DNA from: Rhodamnia argentea
Lineage: Eukaryota; Streptophyta; Magnoliopsida; Myrtales; Myrtaceae
Assembly (NCBI RefSeq): GCF_020921035.1
Contig: NC_063155.1
Coordinates: 27,893,294-27,957,293, forward strand
Direction: 5' to 3'
DNA length: 64,000 nt
Of this stretch, positions 35,281-46,492 are shown in pieces. Each line of letters begins with the position of its first letter. Position 1 is the stretch's first letter. A program made the position numbers and the translations under genes. The notes beneath the pieces were generated by a model. It was not told the origin of the DNA and did not search any database. It saw nothing but the letters and a program-made list of their open reading frames with translations.

Positions 35281-35689
35281 TATCCGAAATGCTCCTACTC
35301 TCCAGTATTTTATAATTTAATTACTTTTGTATAATTTACCACTTATTTTATTAGCTAGTTAACAATTTTTCATTAGTTAAATTATGAGTGATATGTAATA
35401 ATGTAACATGTGCTTTCATCGTTATTGATAAAATTATGAAATCTAGGTTAGATGAATTATTATATCATGAAAATTATAAGAGTGCTGCTTTATTGTTTAA
35501 TCTAAATCAAATATTTGTAAACAAATATCATTGATATCATTCCATTGTAAAGAACAAAAAACAAAAGATTTGCCACTTGAATTAATGTATACAAAAATTG
35601 ATTTTTTTTCTAAACCAAAAAGGAATATCTCAATTGATTGCTATGGATACATAAAAAAGACCAGATTAAAAGTGCATTAGGGAGAATGT

Positions 35690-35870
35690 GAAATTTTGTG
35701 AACTACTGCCAATTATTCTAAAAGCTTAAGCTCAAATGGGGTCCGAAAGAGCTCTGATACCATATGAAATTTTGTGGGATCGGTGCTAACTGTTCTAAAA
35801 GTTTAAGTTATTAGAAGAATGCGTGATTTAATATTTAATTACTCTAACATAGAGTTTTCCCCCTAAGGTA
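35690..35870 (-). mobile_element. LTR/TRIM-like remnant with minus-strand primer site
   Basis: GCTCTGATACCA (about 35752) is the complement of TGGTATCAGAGC, the initiator-tRNA-Met primer site of LTR retroelements, so an element would run on the minus strand with its 5' LTR to the right, beginning (plus sense) TGAAATTTTGTGGGATCGG. A diverged copy of that LTR start (TGAAATTTTGTGAACTACTG) lies about 75 bp to the left; both continue with TTCTAAAAG and TTTAAG/CTTAAG. It has no coding sequence. Borders are uncertain. Confidence 0.4.
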
Positions 35871-37089
35871 TAACGCACCCATGCGACCCATCACATTCCA
35901 ATCAAAGGCTTGGCCACTACCAAGAGGTTGAAAATTATAGTGTAAGTATCCCATAATTATAATTTTAGAGTTACTACATATACGATAAGATTATTTTTGG
36001 CTAAAAGTATGAACATATGTATCTATTGAAATGTCATTATTAGCATCCCGATATTTGACAGTACTTTTTGGACTTTGCTTGCATAACAATTTTTTGTGAC
36101 TGTGAGAATAACATCATATTGTGGGCACAAATTCTTGAATGAGTAGTTGTAAATTTCCTTGTTTTTTCACCTGATTTTCAGCAAGCCACTCCTTTTCAAA
36201 GGTACTTATTCAGAAAAGTCTAAGGTTGTTAAATATTCTTTGGCATTATTCTACTTTTATTTTGTGGAGAAGATACGAAATATTTGACTTTTGGCCGCTA
36301 TAGTAAGTAGATGAGTTTTCATTAGTCCAGAAGTAAAGATTTCGTCACAAACCAAATGATGTTCGAGTCAAAGCTCAACATAAAGTATCCTCAAAACTTG
36401 GTGCAACGACTCCGTTTCTGCTTCTCGTGGTCTATTACGTAAGTACCCAATTTATCTACACAAAATTTTAACACCTTGAAAACCAAACCAAGTCGCATAA
36501 ATACGGTTTGCACAAAAGGAAATATTTGACTTTTGGTTTGTTTTTCTATCTTTTTTCTTTTTTTTTTTTGTCTTTAACCTTTTAAGATTTGATGAACTTA
36601 AATCCACTGAAAGTAACATAGAAAGAGCATTAATTTCATTCACAACCCAATAAACTAATGATTTTATCTTTTTATCTATAACCTTTTACAAGTTCTTTGA
36701 ATTAGGTAGTAAGAAACAAAATGTTGGGTCTCTTTCTGGACATCGAGTAAGAGTTCCTCCAAAGCGGTACACGCATGCAAATCAATCTGCCACAGTCTAC
36801 AGTTGTAAGCGATCTAGTAAACAGAAGTGCGACAAAAATAAGAAAATAATTAATTACATATGTCTAAGATTTAGCACGATTATCGGCTTCCTGATCAAGA
36901 TCTGACTATCTAGGGTTAGTTCATAGCATTATATTCAACGAACATGTTGCTTTCCAGTTCACGTAAAATGTATAGTAGAATTGTACATCAGCCCCCGAAA
37001 AAAAGGGAAGAAAAGAAGGGAGACGACAAAACTAAAAAACTCGTGTTTGGGTTTGAGGGTTAAAGAAAGATAAAGAAATGGTGAGCGCA
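35871..37089. other. AT-rich intergenic region
   Basis: I see no gene or clear repeat. A minus-strand frame at 36452-36643 is Lys-rich because of a poly-T run. Confidence 0.4.
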
Positions 37090-37291
37090 ACACCTCCATG
37101 CACCGCAAGTCCTCCCCTCACATATCTTCACCACCGAAAACATTTCACCTGCGAGTCAAACCTCTCTCCGCTCGTGCCGAAGCAAGAAATTATTGAGTAA
37201 CTCACACGCTTGATCTCTCTCTATTTCTCTATATAAAAGAAATAATCGGAGATCTTATCAGGAGAAAAGATCGGCTTCGCTAGTTGTTGCC

Positions 37292-37342
<51 letters not shown>

Positions 37343-37725
37343 GGATAGAGCGACGCCTCCTCGGTAAACGTGATTATCTGTTCTTCTTCCATGCTTATCT
37401 TCTCTGTGTCCTCTCCTCCTTTTCGGGCCACCTTCCTTATGTTTATCGTGTGTTTTTGAGGTTTAAAGCTTGCATGTGCTGGTTCAAGTGTTAACTCCGA
37501 TTAGCTTGTGTTTGTTACTTGCTCTCAGATGTTGTTGGCGGGGACGAACGTGCAACCGGATTGTGCTTGTTGCGTTCAGTATACATTCGAACTCGGCCGG
37601 TGAGTGAATTCCATGCGATGCTTGTCAAGTGAGTGGCCTTTTTGCGGCTTTGTCCTTCGCTTCATTGTCTGTTCGACCTGATCGTATGTGTTCGGGACTG
37701 TTGGCAAAGACCTAGTTTTGATCTT
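37090..37725 (+). promoter_or_regulatory. Promoter/leader-like segment, copy B of a duplicated pair
   Basis: Counterpart of 30020-30545: GAGTCAAA (37152), CACGCTT (37205), TATAAAAG (37232-37239), a (CT)23 tract in the leader (37295-37341), and the shared 145-bp block (37578-37722) with CCATGCGATGCTTGTCAAG and TTGTCTGTTCGACCT. A possible leader intron runs from CTCG|GTAAAC (about 37362) to GCTCTCAG (37528). Right after it a 24-codon frame starts at 37529 and encodes MLLAGTNVQPDCACCVQYTF plus four residues. Further donor-like sites (CCG|GTGAGT near 37600, CAA|GTGAGT at 37629) follow. It reads like the 5' part of a transcription unit, coding or non-coding; I do not recognise the product. Confidence 0.4.
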
Positions 37726-38207
37726 TCCGACCTGAAAATAAGTTGAATCATCCTAAGACCAAGGTTGAAATTTTTGGACCCAAGAAATCATTTGTAGAAG
37801 TTGTTTTCTTGCTTGTTTTTTCTCAAGACAAATCGGCCAAATATCTTTGATTGACTGTTAAAGTCTTACATATGATCTCACAATCGCATGGAGTTCTCTA
37901 AATCCGGTGTTAGTTTCTTGATTTTCGATGCTATAGCAACTATTCGCAAAAACCTAGTTTTGACCTTTCAGAGCTAATAAAAATTTGAATCTTCCTATGG
38001 CCGCTTTAATATATCAAGCACAATCGTATCGGTTGTCGAACGGTTTAAATCGTTTACCCGAGAAATCATTTTTAGGAGTCATCGCCATAATATTTGTCAT
38101 TTTTTTGTTTCTCAAGATAAATCAACCAAGTATCTTCGATTGACCTATCATTGTTACATATGATCTCACCCTCAGCATGGAGTTCTCTAAATCCCATGTT
38201 AGTTCCT

Positions 38208-38210
<3 letters not shown>
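37711..38210. repeat. Diverged tandem duplication of about 245-290 bp
   Basis: Unit 1 starts at 37711 and unit 2 at 37953, both with CCTAGTTTTGA(T/C)CTTTC. They share GAATC(A/T)TCCTA, AGAAATCATTT, TCTCAAGA(C/T)AAATC, TTGATTGAC/TCGATTGACC, ACATATGATCTCAC and CATGGAGTTCTCTAAATCC. The second unit carries about 45 extra bases. The unit start also matches the end of leader copy A (about 30525), so the segment has been copied more than once. Confidence 0.7.
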
Positions 38211-38254
<44 letters not shown>

Positions 38255-38362
38255 TAAACTTTGACGCCCATTCCTAAAGTTGGACGCCTTGGTGACCGAG
38301 TAATAGTATATGGAGAAGAAGAGCATATTTTACCCCATATTGAATTCCACACACACACACAC

Positions 38363-38406
<44 letters not shown>
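38211..38406. repeat. Opposed CT and GA microsatellites
   Basis: A (CT)20 tract (38211-38251) and, 113 bp further, a (CA)6 run (38350-38362) with a (GA)21 tract (38365-38406). The two main tracts are complementary and could pair as a ~40-bp stem. Confidence 0.95.
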
Positions 38407-38409
<3 letters not shown>

Positions 38410-40004
38410 AGGGGCAAGTCAAATTGGGGAGTTCCACAGTTGGAGGATCAGTTTGGAATCAACACTAAGACATTTCTTGTTTGTCGTATCTTATGTGGGA
38501 AAGTTTGGCTGGTTGATCAGTACGTATGTTACTGTTAGAGCTAGTGTGCTTCTATATCTTATCAAACTATTTTGAGGGCACAGATTTGTCTAGTGATTTT
38601 ATAGCAGTTGAGCGTGTTTGGGTTTGAACGACAAGTAAGAAGTGGAGAGATAAGGTCGTCCTTAACTGGGGTGTACTTTTCAATGTCCACATATATATAT
38701 GTGCTAATCCTAAGTTAAAAGCAGGCTGTGAGAGGGGGATTGAATTGATGAGAGAGCTATATCTCTTGGGGTAGGTCTTGCACTTGGTCGCTTCGTTCTT
38801 TAGCAATAGTGGTTTTGTTGGAGTTGGTGAATACTTCGGGGACCTTATTTCTCACATCGAGCACGCCCATGTGAGCCTAGAAAAACTTAAGTATGATCGG
38901 ACTATATGTGATCCATGCGCACGGAATGTGGGGATTTGGAAGCAGCGCCCCCGACACGAGTGTTCCGCTGCCCGGTCAATGGCCGAGGGTTCATATAGGT
39001 TTAGGTTTTGGGCCCGTTTATGGCATATATATTTGCTCGTTTTTTAATTGATCATTGTAACGAGTTGTGCGGCTGTAAACCAAAATCATAGTGAAATCTC
39101 TTTGTAAGACGTAGTCCTATTCTGGAGTGAACCTAAATAAATCGTGCATCGTCTATTTTTCTTCTATTATTTGTGTGATCATTTTGTATCGGTTTGCGAT
39201 ACAGCCCTTCAGGTTTGATTATTATGTCTCAGAGTCTACCTTAATAGGCTTACGACGGGCAGAAATTAGAATGAAAAAGATAGAGTGAACTGGTGCGGCT
39301 AGATGATGTTTATTTATATATATGAACGAGATGGGAGAAGATCATGATTCGTGGATCTACATAACTCTTGTAGAAGTAAGATATTCAAAGCGTTAAAGAA
39401 CTGATAGATGGGAAGTAGAAGGACATTAGATTAGCCAGAAAATGAGAACAATGAGTTAAGTAAACATCTGGTACATGTGACTATGAAAATCGAGAGGACA
39501 TAAGTGCATCCAATCAATTTTTCAGGATCAAGAGTACTAGTTCAAATATGCATTTGATTAGAATCGCCAAGTTGCTACGTGGAGGAAGACTATACTTATA
39601 CTAGCCCTCTATAGATTATTTATACGAATGATGCTGAAAACTTTGATATGGCCGAAAACATATCACATAAAGGAGATTTAGTCTCTTCGTAATAGTTTAA
39701 ACCACGTACGTTGAAATTATGGAAATTAGCAAGGCATGGTGGCTGGATTTCGCATGTGAATCATCAGGGTTTTACTGCGTTGGCGTCAGGAAATTCTATT
39801 CCATGAAATCTACAAGTTGCTGGAGACTGGAGAGTCTCGGGCTCATGTTCCCGAGAGGCCCCAACAATTATTGTCTGATGCTAGCTCTAAGGACCACCAG
39901 AACTTTTTGTGACAGCGCCATTTTTCTTCCAGCTGGAGTCAAAAGGTTTTTTTCTTCATGTTCTTTTACCATGGAGTCAAATCTTATCTTCGAGCACCTC
40001 GGGT
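38407..40004. other. Intergenic, nothing recognised
   Basis: Contains the palindrome CACATATATATATGTG (about 38689-38704). Open frames at 38778-39047 and 39719-40060 have no recognised family; the latter runs into the hAT-like element. Confidence 0.4.
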
Positions 40005-40241
40005 TAGACATGGCCAAATGGAACCGGGGGCCCGGAACCGGCCTAGGACTGGCCCGTTGACCGGGCCTACGGTTCCAACCCGGAACCGGAACCGGCCCTC
40101 AAGGGCCGGTTCCAACCAGGTTTTTTTTTTTTTTTAAAAAGTGGAGGATCCTAGGGGGAAAGAGTTGTTGAGCCCGGGAACCGGCGGTTCTAACTTTTCT
40201 AGAAATCGGAACCGGCGGTTCGGACAAACCGACCACGTCTA
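40005..40241 (+). mobile_element. hAT-like non-autonomous element, copy 3, with perfect 8-bp duplication
   Basis: Starts TAGACATGGCC and ends GACCACGTCTA; the tips are inverted repeats of about 11 bp with two mismatches. The flanks carry an exact 8-bp direct repeat CCTCGGGT (39997-40004 and 40242-40249), the size made by hAT transposases. The body is the same AACCGG/GGTTCC sequence with a T/A-run as in the other two copies. At 237 bp it encodes nothing and would need a transposase in trans. Confidence 0.82.
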
Positions 40242-40717
40242 CCTCGGGTTACAAGTAATTCTTAAACTAAGCCGAACTTGCATCATGATAACCCTCTTTT
40301 GCACATACACGGTAGGAGACGGGGAGCGAAATGCTTCTGAAAAGGAATAAGATAATGATAACCTCTCTTTTCTGCGTGTGGTATGTATGCATCCGGTATT
40401 ATGATCCAAAGTACGTCTGCCATTACTTGGTAAGATGAACTGTGAATGTCCACAACCTCTAGGATTTTGAATTGACGAGTCGATGTTATCGCGTCTTTCT
40501 TATAAGAAAATTGATTGAAACAGTCTCGATCAAGACATATTAAGATAGAGGTTGAACAGACGACGAAACTAAGGTAGGAGCAAGAGGCTTCTCGGTTGAT
40601 GAGTGTTTGCATGGAATTCGACGCCCTTAAACCCTAGTTAGTTCCTTGTTTGATATTGGAGCACTATATGAACCTCGATAGTGAGCAAACCCCAAGAGGT
40701 AAGTTATCAAGAAACAG

Positions 40718-40720
<3 letters not shown>
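40242..40720. other. Intergenic, nothing recognised
   Basis: Begins with the 8-bp target duplication of the preceding element. A 109-residue minus-strand frame (40612 to 40283) is not recognised and shows no signal or domain. Confidence 0.35.

Positions 40721-40807
<87 letters not shown>
40721..40807. repeat. (CT)43 microsatellite
   Basis: Perfect 87-bp CT run, the longest simple repeat in the window. It is likely to be length-variable between individuals. Its complementary frame translates to Arg-Glu repeats and is not a gene. Confidence 0.97.
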
Positions 40808-40811
<4 letters not shown>

Positions 40812-41966
40812 ACAAAATGATATGTTTGTGTTAGACTACAATGGCATTACATAGATATCGGCATTAGGTGTGATTTTTCAATCTGTGATGCCGCATCGTG
40901 AATCCGTTACTACATTAATAGAAGTAAATCATATAGATCTTAAAGTCGCTCGTATATGTAGTTTGGGTTTGTACTTGTAACTTTGTTTTGTACGATATCC
41001 ACGCTCATTGTTTCTAACTTTACTAATGAAACGAGTTAGTTATTTAACTATATACAGAGGGTACAATTATAAGAAAGGAAAAATTGTAAACGAGCATCCA
41101 ACATATGTTAATGGGTGGTTTGCATAGTGTTTTCCTTTGCTTGCGATGCGTGACACCCAAACTTTTACTCATCTCAAGCCATGTCCTAGCTAGAACCATC
41201 TGCTCTCATGTTCGACAAACCCTGAGTTGTCCACAGTACCACGTATGTAGTAAACCCTACATTAGAGATTTGCATGTCATCGATACAAGTTTGGGGTACA
41301 CGTGGGAAATGGACCAAAGTGTTACTGCCTGGATTTTGATTTGGACTTTAAATGTTCCTAGATTGCGTGGGGGCAGGAGACAAAAGCTCGACGAGAAGAT
41401 GGAACACACAAGGAATAGTTCCCTCGTCTATTATTGGATGGAATTCTGATGATGTGGCAACTTACACAACACAAGCACTGAACTAATATTTTCCATTGTC
41501 GACTTTTGAAGCTACAACAGGTTCCGACTAAAGGAAAATGGCATTATTGTACGAGATACAATGTATCGAACAATATTAATTAGTAAAACTTCTCCCGTGA
41601 TGAAAAGCATTTTGAACTGGAATTTCAACTCCCAATGTCTGAGGCAAAGTCAGCATGTAGTTTTTTTCCCCCCTCCTTTTCCTTTGGTCGTAAAGGAGGG
41701 TAGAATTTCACCTTTAGGAGGAAGGTAAACACTAAAAGCTTTAAGATACAAAAGAAGCTTCAAGCCTAATTCATTGGTAAGGAGAGTCTGCCGATGTACA
41801 ATTTACTTGAACTTTTAGGATGGCTCAATTCGAGGCTTTCATTTAATAGATTGTCATGTTATGGGATTTTACTATCATAATTTATTTAGTCAGCAAATTT
41901 AAGCACAATTGAAAAAGGGAAAAAAAAAAAAGAAACAAAAGTAAACACACAATTCGTTCTTGTCCG

Positions 41967-42016
<50 letters not shown>

Positions 42017-42690
42017 TAATGCAAGTCGCGACTCTCAACCGACCTCAAATCATGGTGGCAACTCCATTAGAGGTCGACCAAAACAAAGACAATGAGCTAG
42101 GGAGACGACCACAAATGAGTTGGTTTGTGGTAGCAAGCGGCGTGTGAGGCGGCGGCGGCGACAACAAGCCAAAGGCTGATGAGGTTAGGGGTCAGGATGG
42201 CTGATGCGATTGCGACGGCGGTGGCGGTGATCCTACGATTAACTCACTTCTTATCTTATCTAATTTACGAGGTAACTGGATTAATTTATGGGATAGAGAT
42301 ATCTTGTGATCTAATAATAGTGATGGTGTATCATCAACCAGATTTGGCCTGTGGAAAACAAACTGAATAAAAAGATAAAACTCTTTCTATGAGTATGGCA
42401 GACAAAACCATAATAAAATAAATATATGCAATCAATTTTTTTTAGAATTATTTACGTCACACTATTTCTTACTAAGTTATTGCTAGGTCTAATAGATTAA
42501 GTTATCAATTGATTTCTCGATTTTTAGAGCTCTTTTCAATTTCAAATTGATTTGGTAATTACCTCTTGTATATGTTTTTTTTTTAGCTGAAATAATTACT
42601 TGTATATGTTCCAAGGCACAAGAAAACTAATACACGTAATGTTTGAATGAGGAGATTGTGCATAGTGTAAATGAGAAAGCAATGAAGTCT
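40808..42690. other. Intergenic with a CT microsatellite
   Basis: A (CT)22 tract lies at 41971-42014. A 114-residue frame at 41105-41449 and a 63-residue frame at 42179-42370 are not recognised. GGCGGCGGCGGCG occurs near 42150. Confidence 0.4.
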
Positions 42691-42928
42691 AGGATCCGTT
42701 TATTTCATCAAAAATGAGTAAATTGAAAAATATTTTCCTAAAAATGATTACATGTATCGCTTGAAATATTGGTTAATGAAATATATTGTCATTATCGATA
42801 ACAATTTGTGTCTAAATACTTGCGTAGACGTTGAAAATATTTTTCGTTCAGTTATTTTTCTAAGGTTATAAGCAATCATTTTTCGAGAAGTACGTTTCAA
42901 ATTACTAATTTTTCGCCAAATGAAGCCT
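42691..42928. mobile_element. AT-rich MITE, family copy 2
   Basis: Inverted ends AGGATCCGTTTATTTCATCA and (complement of right end) AGGCTTCATTTGGCGAAAAA. Centre ATTATCGATAACAATTTGTG TCTAAAT then GACGTTGAAAATATTTTTC, matching the copies at 33861 and 54786. Confidence 0.65.
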
Positions 42929-43341
42929 AAATGACGAATGAGCAGCGTTAACACAACAAGATTTGGAAGTGAGATCTTTGGTTCTAGATATGGTCATCCG
43001 TACCATCGAATGTCACCGGATCTCAAAGGCAATGGCCGGGACACTAGTGACGAAGAGAAGAGAGAGAGGGTCACAAGGGCTCCCCCGCTCCGGCACCCTT
43101 TAAAACAAGTCATGCTAGTTTAAGGTTACACGAGATTTATTTGCTAGTGCAATAGTTATATCTGGACGATATACGTCAAAGGTATACGCGAAGCGAAACA
43201 AACATGTCTCCCGGCATCAAAAGCAAAGAACAAAAGCTGAAGAGGTTGCAAATTGCACTCTTGATATTACTAGGAGGCATTACCACAGTTCCCTTGTCTT
43301 TTATGTCCATCTCTGTAGAGTTCTAAATTTCACATTTTATT
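42929..43341. other. Intergenic, nothing recognised
   Basis: A 61-residue frame at 42938-43123 has no recognised product. Nothing else was noted. Confidence 0.35.
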
Positions 43342-43560
43342 GGGAAAATTACCTAATCAATTCTAAATTTTTTATACGAATGTCAATTCAGTCCTAAACT
43401 TTTTAATTTTTCCCCACATCAAGATTTTCAGCAAAAATTTCCTACAAAGATTGCATTAGAATTTTATGCAAAGCTTTAGAACTAAATTTACATGACTGAA
43501 AAGTTTAATACTGAATTGACATCCATACAATAAGTTTTCAACTAATTGAGTAATGTTCCC
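43342..43560. mobile_element. Short Mutator-like TIR element (MITE size)
   Basis: Starts GGGAAAATTACCTAATCAAT and ends in the inverse ATTGAGTAATGTTCCC. The arms contain GTCAATTCAGTCCTAAAC and its inverse (TTAATACTGAATTGACAT). The flanks CATTTTATT and TATTTTATC agree at 7 of 9 positions. It is the shortest family member here (219 bp), lacking the GC-rich core. Confidence 0.65.
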
Positions 43561-44220
43561 TATTTTATCTTTTGAAAAGCATTGCTAATGATTTATATTA
43601 GGAGATTCTAAATATCTTCCTTGATTTTCAATATCTCTTGGGATTATGCGTATATCACTCTTCAATCATGATTGTGTACATCCTTCAGTGATCCCAATTG
43701 ATTGTAATTGATGTAAACATATTTTGAATACAGGAATGATTCAATACCATGTTCCTCAATTGTCATCTTAAAAAAAAAAGTGTCATTGTGTTCTTTTTGT
43801 AACATCTTGTGCATGCACTTGATTGTTTGTTTCCTGAATTATTATCGTTGATAAGTCAAGTGTTGAGGTATGAGTACAATCCATGTGGTTTTTTTTTTCT
43901 TTTTTGTAGTTGTCAAACCGGAAATTTTTTTTTATAGTCAAGGAATTAAAGACTGAACTTTCAATCGCTTTCTTTACACTCCATAAAGATGGCTTAGCAT
44001 ATTGTTAAGAATAATTTGCATGTGTTTTACCTTTACAAAGCAAAATACGACCAACTTCCAAATAATCTATTTACTAGAAAACATAAACCCTTAATTCAAG
44101 GAAGTACAATGACAAGTGTTGCTAGCATGTATATACTTAATCAAGTTATATAATTTTAAATTACCCCTAAAAATGCTGGACATAATTGAAAAGATAGTGG
44201 TCAACTTATTTTAAGACTAA
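43561..44220. other. AT-rich intergenic region
   Basis: No coding region or clear repeat seen. Confidence 0.4.
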
Positions 44221-45033
44221 GGCTCCATTTGTTTTCACGGAAAATATGAATTTTTCAAAAAATAATTTTCAGAAAGTTATTTTCTAGGAAAATGACAAGA
44301 CTTTTCGGTATTAGGGTGAAATATGAAAAAGACTTGAAAAATGTTTTCCTTCATTTGGTATGAAAAATTGCATTTAATTTTCCTTCATGCACTCGTTCCA
44401 ATAATTATTTATTTTTTCTTTTCGTTTTTTATTTCAAAAAAATTTTGAATTTTTTAAATTTTTTATTTTTTTCCTTAGCCGGCAATTAACCGCAAGCGAT
44501 CTTGAGATTTGGCCGATCCCCGCGATCTTGAGATTTGGCCGATCCCCGCGATCTCGGGCTCGCCCGAGCCTCGATCTCACCAAATCCAAGTGAGCTTCAA
44601 GCTCGGTCGAGGATGGCAAGCTCGCTAGATCAACGAGCTCCTCTCACCACAAGGCCGACAAGGCTCGAGCTTCGAGCTCGAAGCTCGCCGATCTAGCCAA
44701 CCCCGATCTCACCGGCCTTGGGTGAGCTGCTAGGAATCGCAGAGGACTGATCGAGCCTCAAGTTCTTTGGCCAGCAAGCTACCGATTGTCGTTGAGGTAC
44801 ACGGTTGACGGAGGAAGGAGCCGCGGGACAGAGGAAGTAGGAGAAAGAAAAGAAAAAGGAAAAAAAGAATAACATTCATTTTCTTTTATACTATTTTGAA
44901 TATCTTATGAGGGAAAATATTTTCATCCTCCATGTGTGGAAATATTTTCCTAAAATAGCTTATTTTTCGCGAACCAAACTCTGAAAAATTCAAAAAAATG
45001 TTTTCCTGAAAGTTACTTTTCACGAAACAAACA
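44221..45033. mobile_element. TIR element of about 0.8 kb with GC-rich core
   Basis: The left end GGCTCCATTTGTTTTCACGG and the right end ACTTTTCACGAAACAAACAA are inverted. Sub-terminal GGAAAATATTTTC-type strings resemble the smaller MITE family of 33861, 42691 and 54786. The core (about 44480-44830) is GC-rich and begins with a 26-bp tandem repeat, GCGATCTTGAGATTTGGCCG plus ATCCCC, at 44496, 44522 and (partial) 44548. No transposase was seen. Confidence 0.55.
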
Positions 45034-46012
45034 ATGATAAAAGCTAATCGGTGATAAGCGTTTTATTTCGTTAGCAGATATAAGGAAGAAATAAAATGAC
45101 AACAAAATTTTGCTCTTATTCTTACATAACTAGAGTGGAAAAGTAATATTGATACTTGCGTATGCCCTACTGATATTCTTTTTTTAGTATATTATGAATC
45201 ATAACGAACTTACATAAATATTTTTTATTTTTTTTTTCCTTACCAAAAAAAAAAAACGAACTTACATAAATATGATAAGTCACATAGCTGTTGTTCTTTA
45301 GCTCGCTGAACATAAAAATCTATGTTACATTAACATGCTTAATGTTAGATTGAGACTTTAAAAATATATCTCAAATTTCTATTCTATTTACCAAAACTTT
45401 TATTTTTCATATGTAGTAGAAACGCTTCTCTCGTCAAGGGTTTTATCTTTTGGTGGAGGGGGAAGTCAACAAAAAATCCAAAGCCATGCCCATTGGACAT
45501 AATGCTATGACACATTTACCCTCCGTCGAAGTTCCGATAATTTTGCAGCAAAAACAACATTGTTTTTATTTCACTTAGGACGCATGGGCACAATCGTCTA
45601 TACTGTTTTTTTTCCGTTGTCCATGTGAGCAGATTTTTTAAGATGCTCATTGACGAAAATTCGACCAAGGAGAGATACGCCACACAGATATGAGTTTGTA
45701 ATTTTTTATGTCACAAAAAAATTAAGATAAATATATTACAGTGAAAATAATTTAAGTTTTTTTTACAACTTTCGGTCGTTTCTCTCTCATCAAGGTTAAA
45801 TGTATTGAAAGTGTTAAAAAACTTTCATTTGTTATCGACATAACATTTGAATATCTTATGAAAAAGATAAACTCCTCTCATTTAATTAAATAAATGAAAA
45901 TGTTTTTGATATGCTTACATACGATATTTTTTTAAACTCGAAGGGACTCCTGATCTAATAATTGTTACCACTTGTCATTCTCTGAGACGATTCCGTCATC
46001 GGGTAGCACGGA
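45034..46012. other. AT-rich intergenic, distal DnaJ promoter
   Basis: No gene recognised. The last part grades into the GC-richer promoter of the J-domain gene. Confidence 0.4.
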
Positions 46013-46020
46013 CACGTGTC
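46011..46020. promoter_or_regulatory. Palindromic G-box/ABRE
   Basis: GACACGTGTC is a perfect 10-bp palindrome around CACGTG, the core bound by plant bZIP and bHLH factors and the core of ABA-responsive elements. It lies about 315 bp upstream of the TATA box of the J-domain gene. Confidence 0.6.
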
Positions 46021-46214
46021 GACATCATATCACTTCCACGACGAACCCAGCAAACCTTAGCCGTCCGTGCTGAGAAAAACCCCCGGTGGGGGCCCACCCT
46101 TTCCCCATCCGGAAACCCGAACCACGAGGTCGGTTCGAGATATCTCCCCCCGGACCCCACCCTCAACCCGAAAAAATCTCGGTCAAATTGGAAAAAAGTC
46201 GTCGCCGAGGTGGC

Positions 46215-46227
46215 TTCCCGAACATTC
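46215..46227. promoter_or_regulatory. Heat-shock element upstream of the J-domain gene
   Basis: TTCCCGAACATTC matches TTCnnGAAnnTTC exactly: three alternating pentamers, enough for a heat-shock-factor trimer. It sits about 107 bp upstream of the TATA box. Heat induction is typical of J-domain co-chaperones and is inferred here. Confidence 0.7.
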
Positions 46228-46333
46228 TAAAGCCCCCTCACCCCACCCGCTAGAAGAATCTCTGGGATATTTTCCTTGGCTCGGGTCGTGGCTCTCGCTC
46301 GCAACCGCCATTGTCGCCTCTCTCCCGAGCTTC

Positions 46334-46341
46334 TTATATAT
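46334..46341 (+). promoter_or_regulatory. TATA box of the J-domain gene
   Basis: TATATATA about 150 bp before the start codon, with the heat-shock element at a normal distance upstream. Confidence 0.6.
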
Positions 46342-46492
46342 ATCAAGATGAAACCGCCTCTCGCTTTCGTTGCTTGTGTCCGGTGCGAAGCACGAGCGTA
46401 GTGGCCGCCTTGAGACGAAGGTCTTGTGGCAGAGCGACTGGTGTTTGGATTGAGAAGGCTCTCTGTTCTTCCTTCTGGTTTCATTTAGCGTG

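Noticed and set aside
38072..38358. Frames with Arg-Glu repeats (also at 31929-32129 and 40627-40809)
   Set aside because: Translations of CT/GA microsatellites.
46067..46484. Frames on both strands before the J-domain gene
   Set aside because: They cover the heat-shock element and TATA box; promoter/leader is the better reading.
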